Positions 12,348 through 22,890 of a stretch of DNA of 64,000 nucleotides are shown here, in pieces. The stretch spans positions 91,485,046-91,549,045 of the forward strand of contig NC_133405.1 in the NCBI RefSeq assembly GCF_047511655.1, written 5' to 3'. Numbering within the stretch: position 1 is the first letter of the stretch; each line of letters opens with the position of its first letter. The translations under genes and the position numbers were made by a program. The stretch comes from Castor canadensis. Lineage: Eukaryota > Chordata > Mammalia > Rodentia > Castoridae. The notes beneath the pieces were generated by a model. That model was not told the DNA's origin and ran no database searches. It saw nothing but the letters and a program-made list of their open reading frames with translations.

Positions 12348-12972
12348 CGGCATTGATGATGAGGTACCCCATCAGAAAGTCCTGAGTGGGAGAATACTAC
12401 TCAATTGTTAAGGAGCAAGGAAACATGGAGACATTTACTTACAGTTAGCTTATCATAGTCATACAATACAATGATCTAATTCCACATCCCTTTTCCCACA
12501 CTTTGTTTAGCTGCAGATTCTTGAGCCTGGATCTCAGTGTCACATACCTCCATTTCAAACAGACATGGCACTCACCTGGGAGGCAGTCAATAAAATGGCA
12601 CAAAAGCACAGGGACATCAACAAGGCGTTCACACTACACAGACATCTTACATCTTACTGACAACAAGGTAGGTAGGGAGCAGAGATGGAGATCCAGGAAG
12701 GGGAAAAGACAACATGCATCACGGGGGCCACATGAGATGAGGTGAGGACCACTGGTGCGCAGACTCCCTCGCCCCAGAGTGCCTCTCAGCACTCCACAGA
12801 CAACAGGCAGGAAAGACGAGGGCCTTCCTGGGAGTGATCAAATCTCATGCTGGGAGGATTCCAATCATAATGCAGATTTTGGGAATCCTGCGAGGACAGC
12901 TCACTGTTTGGTTCCCCAGAGGAGCCCACACCTAGGAGCTGGCAACACAGCACTGTCTGTCTATGTTGGGTC

Positions 12973-13611
12973 TCAGTTTTCTTCCAACCACTGCTTGAGC
13001 AGCCTCTGGAACATCCTCTTGCTCTCCTCCTGCCCCTCCAGTTGGCACTTCTCCTCAGGCTCCTGCTGCTGCTGCTGCTGTGCCCCCTCAGGCAGAAGGC
13101 CTGGCCGGTTGGCGCCCAGGCTGAGGGTCAAGCCACTGAGGCCCTGCACTAGCATTTCCCAGAAAGAAGGATTGGGGGCCCCATTTCTCTCCCCAGTGAT
13201 CTCAGCAATAGTAGACCCGTGGCCCTGGCAGTATCGACATTCACATCGGAACAGATTCTGAGCTCTGTCACCGGAGGGAGAGACTCTGGTGTCCCTTTCG
13301 ACTGGGTAAGGTGCCATGTGATCATGGTGCCTGCGTCTCAGGTGGCCCAGGAATGCCTTCTTCCTCTGAGAGAATCCCAGCCTTTCCCAGCGCTGCTCCT
13401 GCAGGCTCTTCTCCTTCCTGTATTCCTGCTGGAGGGGCCCTTCTGGCAGAGGAGCATGGGCGATAGAGTCAGCCCTGGCACTCAGCTCACTGAAGAGCTG
13501 TTCTGAGGAGAAAGGCTGAGAGGCCCCCGTGCCCTTCTGGGAGGCGGCTGCAGAGGTTGTCTGGGCAGACCTGGAAATCAATGCTGGTTCCCATTTCTGG
13601 AGTGGATCCAT
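12973..13611 (-). CDS. FAM156A: FAM156A (TMEM29) protein, complete frame
   Basis: The frame encodes 212 residues from 'MDPLQKWEPA' to the terminal 'MFQRLLKQWLEEN', in one exon. I recognise it as the X-linked FAM156A/B (TMEM29) protein, 213 residues in human. Shared blocks are the 'MDPLQK' start, 'LPEGPLQQEYRKEKSLQEQR' (about 55-74), 'RKKAFLGHLRRRHHDHMAPY' (about 83-102), 'FRCECRYCQ' (121-129), 'LVQGLSGLTLSLGANRPG' (about 154-171) and the C-terminus. Cys123, Cys125, Cys128 and His131 form a compact possible metal-binding cluster; that reading is inference. Residues 151-172 are only weakly hydrophobic, so the TMEM name is not strongly supported here. A run of six Gln (178-183, pure CAG codons) replaces a shorter Q/E-rich segment in human. 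Molecular function is unknown. The frame is intact, so the gene is probably functional; the single-exon CDS is normal for the family. Confidence 0.93.
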   Translation of the reverse strand: MDPLQKWEPALISRSAQTTSAAASQKGTGASQPFSSEQLFSELSARADSIAHAPLPEGPLQQEYRKEKSLQEQRWERLGFSQRKKAFLGHLRRRHHDHMAPYPVERDTRVSPSGDRAQNLFRCECRYCQGHGSTIAEITGERNGAPNPSFWEMLVQGLSGLTLSLGANRPGLLPEGAQQQQQQEPEEKCQLEGQEESKRMFQRLLKQWLEEN

Positions 13612-13732
13612 GGGAGTGTAGTATGAGCTGGAAGCTCCACTGGGCCTCTGGGGTTTAGACCATAAGATGAAGCTGGAGGTTTTGGAATAACTAGAAGATA
13701 GCGAGGACCGTGTGTGGCCAGGAGAAGCGAGA
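13612..13732 (-). other. FAM156A: 5' UTR part of the FAM156A coding exon
   Basis: A pyrimidine-rich tract ending 'cccttttgtcacag' on the minus strand makes a good 3' splice site just above 13732. The coding exon would then begin with about 121 bases of 5' UTR, and upstream non-coding exons must lie at higher coordinates. Confidence 0.5.
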
Positions 13733-13734
13733 CT

Positions 13735-14262
13735 GTGACAAAAGGGGACAAGAGAAGAAAGAATGCCTGTGATTACTCATCTTACTTAACCTTCCTGTTC
13801 TGCCTCTTCTAGCTATGAAATGGAGCTGAGAATAAGACCCATCTCCTGGGCTCCTTCTGAGGATTCCATGAGATAATACAAGTCCAGAGCTTAGAATGTT
13901 GATGGCATACCACAAAGGTTTCAGAAATGACACCAATGATTCCATCTAAGAGGCATGTAACGTAAAATGATGAAATGTAATGTACGGTGTCAGTTCCCTG
14001 CTGACTCTTTGTAATCCTTCTCAACAATAATTATAAGAACAAGCAATGCCTGACTAGCATGTGCTCTTCTCATAAGCATTCATATATTTCCATACAGTAG
14101 ACATTATGAAATTGTAAGTATTTGTTCCATGGTGACACAGTCTTTGGAATTTTTACCTTCACAATCACTGGTTTTATATCTGGTTACAAAGGGTGCTCCT
14201 GCCTATGGAAATCATCTCACAATTAGCACTCTGTGTAAATAAGAATTCCTTTTACTAAAAAA
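13735..14262. other. Probable FAM156A intron, nothing recognised
   Basis: AT-rich unique sequence without a gene or clear repeat. Confidence 0.4.
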
Positions 14263-14263
14263 T

Positions 14264-14265
<2 letters not shown>

Positions 14266-14299
<34 letters not shown>
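14266..14299. repeat. (GA)n microsatellite
   Basis: A pure run of about 17 GA dinucleotides. Confidence 0.95.
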
Positions 14300-14301
<2 letters not shown>

Positions 14302-14671
14302 GGAATTCAATTAAATCAAACACTGGTTCTTTGAAATAATTAATGCAATTGATAAACCTGCAGCAGGACTGTCCGGGGGTGGGGGGAGAAAGAAAGAAAA
14401 TAAGTTATCAATAGCAGGAAGGAAAAGAAAAGACTTCACTACAGACCCAGAAAACAGAAAAGGGGCAAATGGTCATCTACAATCATCTACACAAATAAAT
14501 TCCAAATCTTAGAAATGGACCAATTACTGGAAAATCATAAGCAAGCTACCAGAATTCACCCGAGATGACATAGTATGCATGGTCCTATATTGTTTACAAC
14601 ATTGAATTAGTAGTTAGAAACATTTGCAAAAAGATCTCCAGGTCCAGAGAGTTTTACTGGCAAATTCTACC

Positions 14672-15391
14672 AGCCCCACTACTGACGAATGGAATAAGAA
14701 AAGATGGTATTTATACACAATGGAATTTTATGCAGCCATGAAGAAGAATGAAATGCTATCATTCGCAAGTAAATGGATGGAACTGGAGAACATCATTCTG
14801 AGTGAAGTTAGCCTGGCCCAAAAGACCAAAAATCGTATGTTCTCCCTCATATGCGGACATTAGATCAAGGGCAAACACAACAAGGGGATTGGACTTCGAT
14901 CACATGATAAAGCAAGAGCACACTTGGGAGGTATGAGGATAGGTAAGACACCCAAAAACTAGATAGCATTTGTTGCCCTCAATGCAGAGAAACTAATGCA
15001 GATACTTTAAATGTCGCTTTAGAGGCCAATAGGAGAAGGGAACCAGGAACTAGAGAAAAGGTTATTTTGAGAAGAATTAATTTAGAAGGTAACACACATG
15101 CACAGGAAAGCAATGCAAGTCAACTCCCTGTATAGCTATCCTTATCTCAACTAGCAAAAACCCTTGGTCCTTCCTATTATTGCTTATACTCTCTCTTCAA
15201 CAAAATTAGAGATAAGGGCAAAATAGTTTCTGTCTGGTAGCAAGGGGTGGGGGGGGGAGAGAGAGGAGGTGGAGGGGTAAGGGAGGGAGCAGGGGGAAGA
15301 GGGGAGAAATGACCCAAACATTGTATGCACATATGAATAAAAGAAAAAGAAAAGAAAGGTGCAAAATAGCTCAAAGGCAAAAAAAAAAAAA
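14672..15391 (+). mobile_element. Young L1 3' end nested in the old L1
   Basis: 5'-truncated L1 starting at the 'actgacgaatgg' segment of ORF2, with 'MEFYAAMKKNEMLSFASKW', a G-rich 3' UTR and a poly(A) tail at about 15379. It is very similar to the copy at 2797-3692. It sits inside the RT part of the older L1, so it is younger. Confidence 0.9.
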
Positions 15392-16107
15392 GAAATTATA
15401 CCAATTCTATATAATTCCTTGCAGAAAACAAAGTAGAGGGAGCATTTCCAAATGACTTTATTACACTGATACCAGGAACACCACACACCGATATTTTTTC
15501 TTAGCATTAGCACAAAATTCTTCAACAAAAAATAACAACAGTTCCAGTCCAGCCATATATGAAAAGAATCAAAAACCACGATGAAGAGGGTTTTATGCCA
15601 AGAAGGCCAACGTTATTCTTTCACCAAGTGGAAAACAGTCAATGTAATCCATGGATTGTGAGGTTAGGTGAAGAGGCAAAATGACAGCATCATATCAAGA
15701 TATGCAAAAAAAAAGTCTTAACAGGATAAGATGCAAAATCCACTGATGCTATGAAAAAGCCTGCCACACTAGGAATAGAGGACCATTTCCTGGACCTGTT
15801 AAAGGGCATACACAAAACAACCTACAACCGATACCCTACTTAATGGTCAAGAATTGAATGCTTTCTCCATAAGGTTGAGAACAAGGCAAGGACAGCCACT
15901 CTTACCATGGCTATTTGACTCCATGCTGGAAGTCCAAGTCAGTGAGGCAATACCAGGGAAGTAAGAGTGTGCAAACGGGAAAGGAGGCAATAAAACTGCC
16001 CTTTCTTATAGATTCCATGACTATCCACGTGGAACACCCAATATACCTCCATGCAAATTCCTAGAACTAATAAGTGAGTTTAGGAATGTTACAAGAGACG
16101 AGATCAA

Positions 16108-16270
16108 GCCAGGCATGGTGGCACACGCTTGTAACCCCAGCACTCAGGAGGATGAGGCAGGAGGATTGAGTTCTAGGCCAGCCTGTGCTACACAGCGCGT
16201 TCCATACCAGCTTGGACTATACAGTGAGACCCTGTCTCAAAACCCAAGAAAACAAACAAACAAACAAAGG
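16108..16270 (+). mobile_element. B1-like SINE
   Basis: 7SL-derived monomer beginning 'gccaggcatggtggcacac' and ending 'gagaccctgtctcaaaac' plus an 'aaac' repeat tail. Nested in the old L1. Confidence 0.9.
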
Positions 16271-17344
16271 TCAACACACAGAAAACAACTGTATGAATAC
16301 TACAAAACTAAACTTAAAAGCAATGCTATTTACGATAGTTACAAACACCATGAAATAGGCACATAGAAAACTAACAAAATATACACAGATCTGTACGCAG
16401 AACACCATAAAATGCTAATGAAAGAAATCAAAGAAGACCTAATTAAAACCAATGTGTTCACGGATTAGAAGATTCACTATGGGGAAAAAAAGTTAATTAC
16501 CCCAAGTTCAATTAGTCCGATGCCCATCAAAATCCTGTACATATAAACAAGCTGATTCTACAATTCATGTGGAACTTACAAACTTTCAAAAACAAGAATG
16601 AATTTGGAGAAATCATACCATTCGCTTTTAAGACTTGCTATCGGGTTGCAGTAATGAAGACTGCTGTCTTGGAAAGGAATAGACACTTAGGTCCATACAA
16701 ATATGGACAAATGAGCTTTGGCAGGGATACAAGAGAAAGGAGAATCTTTCCAACAAATGGTCTTGTATATCCATATGCAAAAATGTGAACCTCCACCTCA
16801 TAGTTTGTATATACAATCACTAAAATTGGTTCAGAGGTAACTGTCAAAGGTACAATAAAAAGACGTTCGGAAAACAGTAAGCAAGGACATCTTCAGGGCC
16901 AGAGAATAGGCAAGAGCAAGTCTTGAACCAAAAGCACAATCCATGAAAGGAAGAAAATTGACAAGCTGGACATCATCAAAATTTAAAACTTTGACTCAGG
17001 AAAAGGCAGTAAGTTCAGACAATGAAAAGCAAAGCTATGCACTAAGAGAAAATGCTTGCGAATCACAGAGCCAGAATATAGACAGTATTTGCAAAGTTAA
17101 TAGAAAGAGAAACAAGCCAAATTAGAAAATGGGGGAAAGAATGCGAGCACATGCAACAGTCTTCAACATCACGAACCATTTATACAAGCAAATTAAAGGT
17201 GTGGTGATGTACGCCTCTCACCTGTTAGAATGAGTAAATTCTGTTAGAATGAGAAAAGTACTGGCAACACCAAGGGCTGGAAAACATGCCAAGCAATTGG
17301 AACTCTCATACTTTGCTGATGAGAAAGCAAAATACTGCAGTCTT

Positions 17345-18400
17345 TCTCGTATGTTAATTGAAAAAAGACCCAAGTGGTCCATGCTGCAGTAAGAGCACCT
17401 CTCCATATTCTTTCAATAAACATGCCTTGGATGAAAGAAAAAGAAAAAAACACATTGAACTGAAACTTTTGAGCAGCCGTCCAACCTCTGTCTTTTCAGC
17501 AGAGTTGGAAACCAAGAATTTCCTAGTTTCTTCAGAGCACACTAGGTGCTTAGAAATGTTTAGTAATTAAATATCGGGGCAGGAAACACAAAACAGTTTA
17601 AAACATTTCAAATCATATGACCTGGCTGTGCACACATACAAACACAAACAAACATCCCAGAAAGGGAGTCTCATAATAGTTACCGAAAGCTATATCTCCA
17701 ACAAGTTTGTCAATGACATCTTGTGGGCCATCGCCATTCCACACAAACACGTATGTGTAAGTGTTTATCTGGAATGGGATCTTAAGCCAATTACCTCCCA
17801 AACAATTTTCACACGTCACAGGGACTCTCTTGGGATCATATTTCTTCATTTAGAAAGCCAGTTCTCACAGAAATAAAGTAATTCTCACAATTCTCTTTTT
17901 ATGAAGAAATACTGAGACTTTAGAAACATCAGCTCACAAATGACCCAGATTTTACCACTCTTTGCTCTCCCTTTCTCCGCCCAACCCTCCCCCCCATCCT
18001 GTTCCCATCATGTCTGTGAAATATTTTACTATCTTATCTCTGGGTGCACCCCAAGATTCTCAAACCACACACATGAAGTTACTCATGATCCTCTCCAGAG
18101 GCAGAGAGAAGTCCCCTCTTTGGGGGGAAGGCAACAGCCGGAGCAATAAATGTGACTTTCCTTCCTTCCTTCAGCATCTTACTCCATTTCATTCCTTCAA
18201 CAGTCTCTTGACCCAGCGGGATAAAGACCCGGTGTCAAATTTCTGCTTCAAACACTTTGGCCTCGAGTTTCCTTCATTTTCATCTCATGCAGCTTCCAAA
18301 GAGAGGGAAAAAGACCATTGGACATGAATGAACCCAGGACGTTTATTGGTCAGAGCTTCAGTTTGAGAGGCGCTGTCCCTCAGTGTACTGTTTCCCCACC
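17345..18400. other. Unassigned unique region
   Basis: No complete gene is recognised. The minus frame at 17613-17849 is listed separately because its peptide looks more coding-like than its neighbours. Confidence 0.35.
17613..17849 (-). other. Coding-like open frame, unassigned
   Basis: A 78-residue frame starting 'MKKYDPKRVPVTCENCLGG' and continuing 'TYTYVFVWNGDGPQDVIDKL'. The balanced composition and CxxC pair make it look more like a real exon or an exon relic than chance. A possible splice donor ('cg|gtaact') follows 'DIAF'. An in-frame stop lies just before the Met, so an acceptor would have to fall within the first codons. I cannot name a family, and it may be chance. Confidence 0.2.
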
Positions 18401-18401
18401 A

Positions 18402-18780
18402 TGATGGTCAATTTTACAGTCACTAGAATTTATAGTAAAGCATATTACCCTCCTGATGTGAGTGGGCTTCATCGAATCAGCTTAAGGCCTCAAGAGCAAA
18501 GACTGAAGCTTCCCAGGGTAGAAGCAGTTCAGCCTGAAGACTGTAACACAGCAACTCTGCCTGTGGATTTCACACTCAAGACTGTCAATCAACTCTTAAT
18601 GCGAATATACAGCTATGCTACCTGCCTTCTGGATTTTGGATTTCCCAGCACTCCCAATCCCATGGAGCCAGGTCCTTGAAATAAATAAATCTATTCATAC
18701 ATAGACATGGATATGCACAGATCCATAGATGTATGCATATCCTACTGGTTTGGTTTCTCTGGAAAGCCTCGACTAACACA
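18402..18780 (+). mobile_element. ERVL LTR fossil (MLT2-like)
   Basis: Plus-strand LTR from 'tgatggtcaattttacag' to 'cctcgactaacaca'. It contains the MLT2-type blocks 'gatgtgagtgggcttcatcg', 'gaagactgtaacacagcaac' and 'tttggtttctctggaaag'. Solo and old. Confidence 0.75.
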
Positions 18781-18884
18781 TTCACAATATACCATATCTT
18801 CGTGCAGTCCAATCCAAAAATATTTACTGGGCTAGCTTACTATCAAATGCCAGGTGATGTGGATTACAAGAAATGTGACGGAAA

Positions 18885-19185
18885 TCAGCTTCCACTTATT
18901 TAGTGCCTTCCACGTGCCAGGAAATGTGAACTAGGTGTTTTACATCCATCCCATTATCGCACTTGGGCTGATAGAGTGGTTCAAGGGGTAAGAAAGCCTG
19001 CCTAGCAAGCACGAGCCCCTGAGTTCAAACCCCAGTGTGCACCGCCCCCCCCAAAAAAGAATTAATTATCTCACTTGGATCTGCCAACAAACCTCAAGAC
19101 CAGCAGAGTGACTGTCATTTCACAAATGGGGAGTCTGAATGGCGGGAGAGACAGACTTCAGTGGCAGGGTCCCACGCTGGAATCT
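18885..19185 (+). mobile_element. MIR, split by an ID SINE
   Basis: The left half reads 'agtgccttccacgtgccagg' and 'ggtgttttacatccatccca'. The right half resumes with 'atctcacttggatctgcc' and 'catttcacaaatggggag'. These are the two halves of one mammalian-wide interspersed repeat. Confidence 0.7.
18967..19064 (+). mobile_element. ID-like SINE with visible target duplication
   Basis: ID-like unit with B box 'gagttcaaaccccag' and a C/A-rich tail. It is flanked by 'attatcgcacttgg' (18953-18966) and 'attatctcacttgg' (19065-19078), a 14-bp target-site duplication with one difference. Confidence 0.9.
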
Positions 19186-19568
19186 GGTGTGAGCAGAGGA
19201 AGATGAGCTTGGAGAGAGAAAGAGGGACCAGGTCTCGGAAAGCTTCCGATGCTATGAAGGAGCAACACAAAGTCACACCCTCTGTGACCTGTCCTGGGGC
19301 ATCCTGCAAACTAAGAAGCAGCCTCAACTGACCTGAGGACAGAGCTGGAGCTGAACTGGGAAGATGTGGTCCCTCGACAGGGGCCCACATTGGCCCAGCC
19401 AGCATTCTGGGGAAGGGTCATCCACCTGAGGCTGAGAAGAGGGGCAGGGAAAGAAAGGCTCTCGGGCTGCCAGAGAAGTCTAATGGGACTTTTATGTTCT
19501 TTGCTCTACAGTACGAGTGTAGTGTAAAGCCCTCCCCCCAAAGTATCCCACGGCAGCATCAGTAGATG
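19186..19568. other. Unique, nothing recognised
   Basis: No gene or clear repeat; a 96-residue minus frame across 19115-19405 has no recognisable domain. Confidence 0.4.
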
Positions 19569-19571
19569 TAA

Positions 19572-19806
19572 TAATAAGAAAAGTGCCAGGCTCCTTTCTA
19601 CGTATTTTCCCTGCACTACCTCATTACATATTCACAAATACAACCCTCTGAGTTAGGTATTGTGATTATTAATAACAAAGTCATTTCACAGATGAGGACA
19701 ATTACTTCCTCAGAATGACAGGAACACACATGGCAGAAGTGAACTGCAAGGAAGTCTGTCTGGAAGCAGAGCTGGTATCCTTAACCCACCACACTATAAT
19801 GCTCTC
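19572..19806 (+). mobile_element. MIR
   Basis: Nearly full-length MIR core with 'accctctgagttaggtattg', 'catttcacagatgaggac' and the 3' 'ggaagcagagctggtatcc' plus 'accaccacactataatgc'-type end. Confidence 0.8.
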
Positions 19807-20234
19807 TCAAAAACATCCACAACATAGGGAAGTCTGCTTTTGGCAATAAGTAAAGAGAAAACCCCCTCAATCAAGTCTAACCAGAGAGGCAATTCACTAT
19901 CTCACAAAACAGTCAGGAGAAGGGTGGGCCCCAGCCAGACATCATCTGTGACCCACTGATGCCATCAAGGACCACGGGTCCTCTTCTGTTACATTCGGTC
20001 CAGGACTGACATCCACATGTGGCAATATCCAAGTGCAAGATGGCACTTTCTATTAGTGTATCTTTCCTGTGAACAAGTATCCCAGAAGCTCCGCCCCGCC
20101 CCCAGCAGACATTTTCATCCTTTCATGTTGGCCAGTGCTGGGTCACTTCCCCATTCCTCATTTATTTGGGAGCCAGTGGAATGGATGGTCATAGTGGTCT
20201 TAGAGTAAAGGTTTAGGAATAGGATGGTTCCTTG

Positions 20235-20535
20235 CCAGACTTTCACCTCCCATTCACTCTTCAGGACTCAGCTGATACAGCACTTCTTCCACAAGGCCTT
20301 CCCTGAGCTTTCTCCTACTACTTCTGGACAGGAGGCCTTCCTCAGAGCTCCTGAAACACCCTGTATTTCCCCTCACCCAGCCCCAACCCCATTCAGCTGG
20401 CAATAGATGGTTACCTGTCTTTGTTACCCACTGGCCTGGGAGCCAACAGAGGCCAGTGAGTTTCTCTGGTTCACCCATCACAGAGGCTCAACCCCAGTGG
20501 ACATTCACAGATATCTATCCAATGAAGTAAGGAGA
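20235..20535 (+). mobile_element. L2 LINE fragment
   Basis: L2 3' region in plus orientation: 'cttcaggactcagctgatac', 'cttccacaaggccttccctg', then the terminal part ending 'atatctatccaatgaag'. Confidence 0.6.
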
Positions 20536-20854
20536 ATCTGGGGCCCGTTATAAACATCTCAGTATGTCGACCCTGTAGGATCCGTATTGTCCCGTTGCAA
20601 AGAAGGAAATTCCTGCATTGAGAGATTGGGTACTGTCCTTAAGATAACAAGAGCAGGAAGGGTCAGCATTCTGGCCCAGGACTGCCTGACTCCAGATGCA
20701 CGTGCCCTTGGTGGCAGGGCACTGCCTCTCTGCACTCTCCGGCCTCCTTGGAAGCCTGAGCTAGAAAGTAATCCAGAGGCGGAGAGTTTGGACAGGAAAG
20801 TCCTGGAGGCTGGACCCATGCATCCCAAGCTGGCCCACGGATCAGATAACCGAT

Positions 20855-21045
20855 GCAGCAAATATTTACCATTCCTTACTCATGCCAGTCTGTGTTCTCA
20901 GTGCCTGGAATGCCACCCAAACAAACCTCGAGAAGCGCCTGCTCCCATTAGCTTGCGTTCTGGTGTGGGCGAGGAGATAGCAAGCAGCTAAATGAGAAAA
21001 TGCATGCTGTGTCCTGGTGCTGAGCACGATGAAGACAGTTGTACT
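20855..21045 (-). mobile_element. L2 LINE 3' end, antisense
   Basis: Matches the antisense L2 tail: 'agcaaatatttaccattcc', 'gtgttctcagtgcctgg', 'tagcttgcgttctggtgtgg'. Diverged. Confidence 0.55.
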
Positions 21046-22390
21046 GGTTTTGAAAATTAAAGCCATGACACAGGATACTTTCTCCACCTTTCCCCAGTGA
21101 TATGAACTATGCTTACAAAAAGAATTTATTTCCATTCAAAGGAACCTAATTCATTTAATATTATCAGTCAAATAATACAATGATGTTTTCCCAGAAAGGA
21201 CTGACATCTCTGCATGGTGATGGGTGTGGAAGCAGTTGTGTGCCTACCTTGTGCAATGTCAGGGAAAAGGGAGTCAGAGTTCCAGCCATGCACCACCCCG
21301 CAGGTGACTAAGCGTGTCCGGCCCCTGGCACGCAGATGCTCTGTATTTTTGGTACCCACACAGACAGCCTCTATCTCACTGGATCTAGAATGGAAAGGAT
21401 ACTCTTCTTAACAGCATCACTACAAAAGAACACTGAAGTCAGTAAACGTCCAGTGATGCCCACTTTCGAGTATGAAGGAAGAAAACAAAGAGGCCAGTGA
21501 AACACAGTCCTCAAGTTAGGGATCTCCTGCTAGGTGGGCCGTAAAGACATAGACACAGAACAGCAGTGGGAGTGCAAAGGAAGGGCCCAGGGAAGGGTGA
21601 AGAGGAGGAGGGACCAAAGCAGCATGAGGAAGACAAAGAGAGAGTCTACTCTCACCAGTGAAGTGCCCACCTAGTCACCAAGGCCACCGGTCTCGGGGTT
21701 TACATCGCAGATCCTGATGGTGGCAGCCTCAGAGACATTTACACGTTCTCACCTACAAAACAACATACCCTGACTGGCCAGAGTGTATTCATCCAACATG
21801 TCTGTACTGAGGGCACACTCTGTTCAGCATTCCTGTCACTGAGGTAGCCAACAGCCCCATCGTAAGGACAGAGCTCAGTCTGAGGAAGCAAAATTCTCTC
21901 CAAGATCTACAATAAAGGGGGAACAGTTGGGGACTATGCTGATATTAAGACATTTTGGAACACAGTGGGGACAGAAGACACAATCCTTCTTACTCCACTG
22001 AATGAGCAGGTATTCCACCAGAGGATCCACCATGCCCATGCATTCACGGTAGATTATTTCCAGCTGGGAACCAGCTGGCATAACCCACACACCATGACAG
22101 GGAACACATGGCTACTGCATTCATACCACATGGTTCTGGACTCTGGGCACTGTGGGGATAAAGGACACAGACACTCTGTGGATGAACAGAAAGTTAAGCT
22201 GAGATACTCTCTGCATCCACTCATGTGCAATATATTCTGCAGGGTAACAGTCCTCAGAAGACTCATAGTCTGTGGACAGGGAGCTGAACTGAAAATGACT
22301 ACACAACAAGTGATGATATGAGCCAGGGGAGGACCGGAACACAGAGGAGGCCCCGCAGCCTGGGTGGTCAGGAACGGTGTGACACATGTT
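21046..22390. other. Unassigned unique region
   Basis: Several 60-140 residue frames occur on both strands between 21875 and 22549, with no coherent gene model or known domain. It may lie in a FAM156A intron. Confidence 0.35.
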
Positions 22391-22391
22391 A

Positions 22392-22810
22392 CAGGTTGAG
22401 TATCCCTTACCTGACAGACCTAGGGCCAGAAGTACTCTGAATTTCAGATTCCCCCCCCCGCCCCCACCAACCCCGCCACATTTTGGAATATTTACATAAT
22501 GAAATATCCTGACATTCATTTGTGTTTCCCATACATATTTTGTACACATAGCCTAGAGGCAATTTTAACGTGCTTGCATTTATGCGTGTGCATGTCTGCT
22601 GCACTTGGGATTGAACCCAGGGTCTCAAGCATGCTAAGTCAACACTTTATCACTGAGTTACACCCCCCCAACCCCACCTGCGCTTTAACAAGCTGTCAGA
22701 GGAGGTCAGCTGTGGAATCTCCACCTGTGACATCATACTGGTGCTCAAAAAGCTTCAGGTTTTTGGAGCATTTTGGATTTTAGAGTTTCAGATTAGGGAT
22801 GCTCAGCCAG
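22392..22810. mobile_element. Tigger/MER44-like DNA transposon, interrupted
   Basis: A non-autonomous mariner/Tigger-type element bounded by TA target dinucleotides. Its inverted ends are 'caggttgagtatccctta' at the left and the complement of 'agggatgctcagccag' at the right. The inner segments 'gtacacatagcctagaggc' and 'gcattttggattttagag' fit the MER44/Tigger7 pattern. No transposase is encoded. An ID SINE interrupts it. Confidence 0.8.
22590..22672 (-). mobile_element. ID SINE inside the Tigger element
   Basis: Antisense ID unit ('gggattgaacccagggtc' to 'cactgagttacacccccc') nested in the DNA transposon. Confidence 0.8.
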
Positions 22811-22812
22811 TA

Positions 22813-22890
22813 TTATTATCCCCACTTTCAGATGCGGTAACTGAGGATCAGATGGGTTTAGCACCTCACTGAAGGTCACACAGCTAGTTC
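22813..22890 (+). mobile_element. MIR fragment
   Basis: MIR core 'attatccccactttcagatg' and 'gaaggtcacacagctagttc', directly next to the Tigger element. Confidence 0.7.

Larger units (their letters stand above)
14310..17340 (+). mobile_element. Old L1M ORF2 region, interrupted
   Basis: Decayed L1 ORF2 sequence in plus orientation, from the region before the RT domain ('ggttctttgaaataattaat') through the RT domain and into the C-terminal part. It is broken by a young L1 at 14672-15391 and a B1 SINE at 16108-16270. The old sequence resumes after each insertion in the expected order: 'accaattctatataattcc' after the L1, and 'gaatactacaaaactaaac' after the B1. Confidence 0.75.

Noticed and set aside
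12755-13261. 168-residue plus-strand frame
   Set aside because: It overlaps FAM156A on the opposite strand and is a shadow of that real frame.
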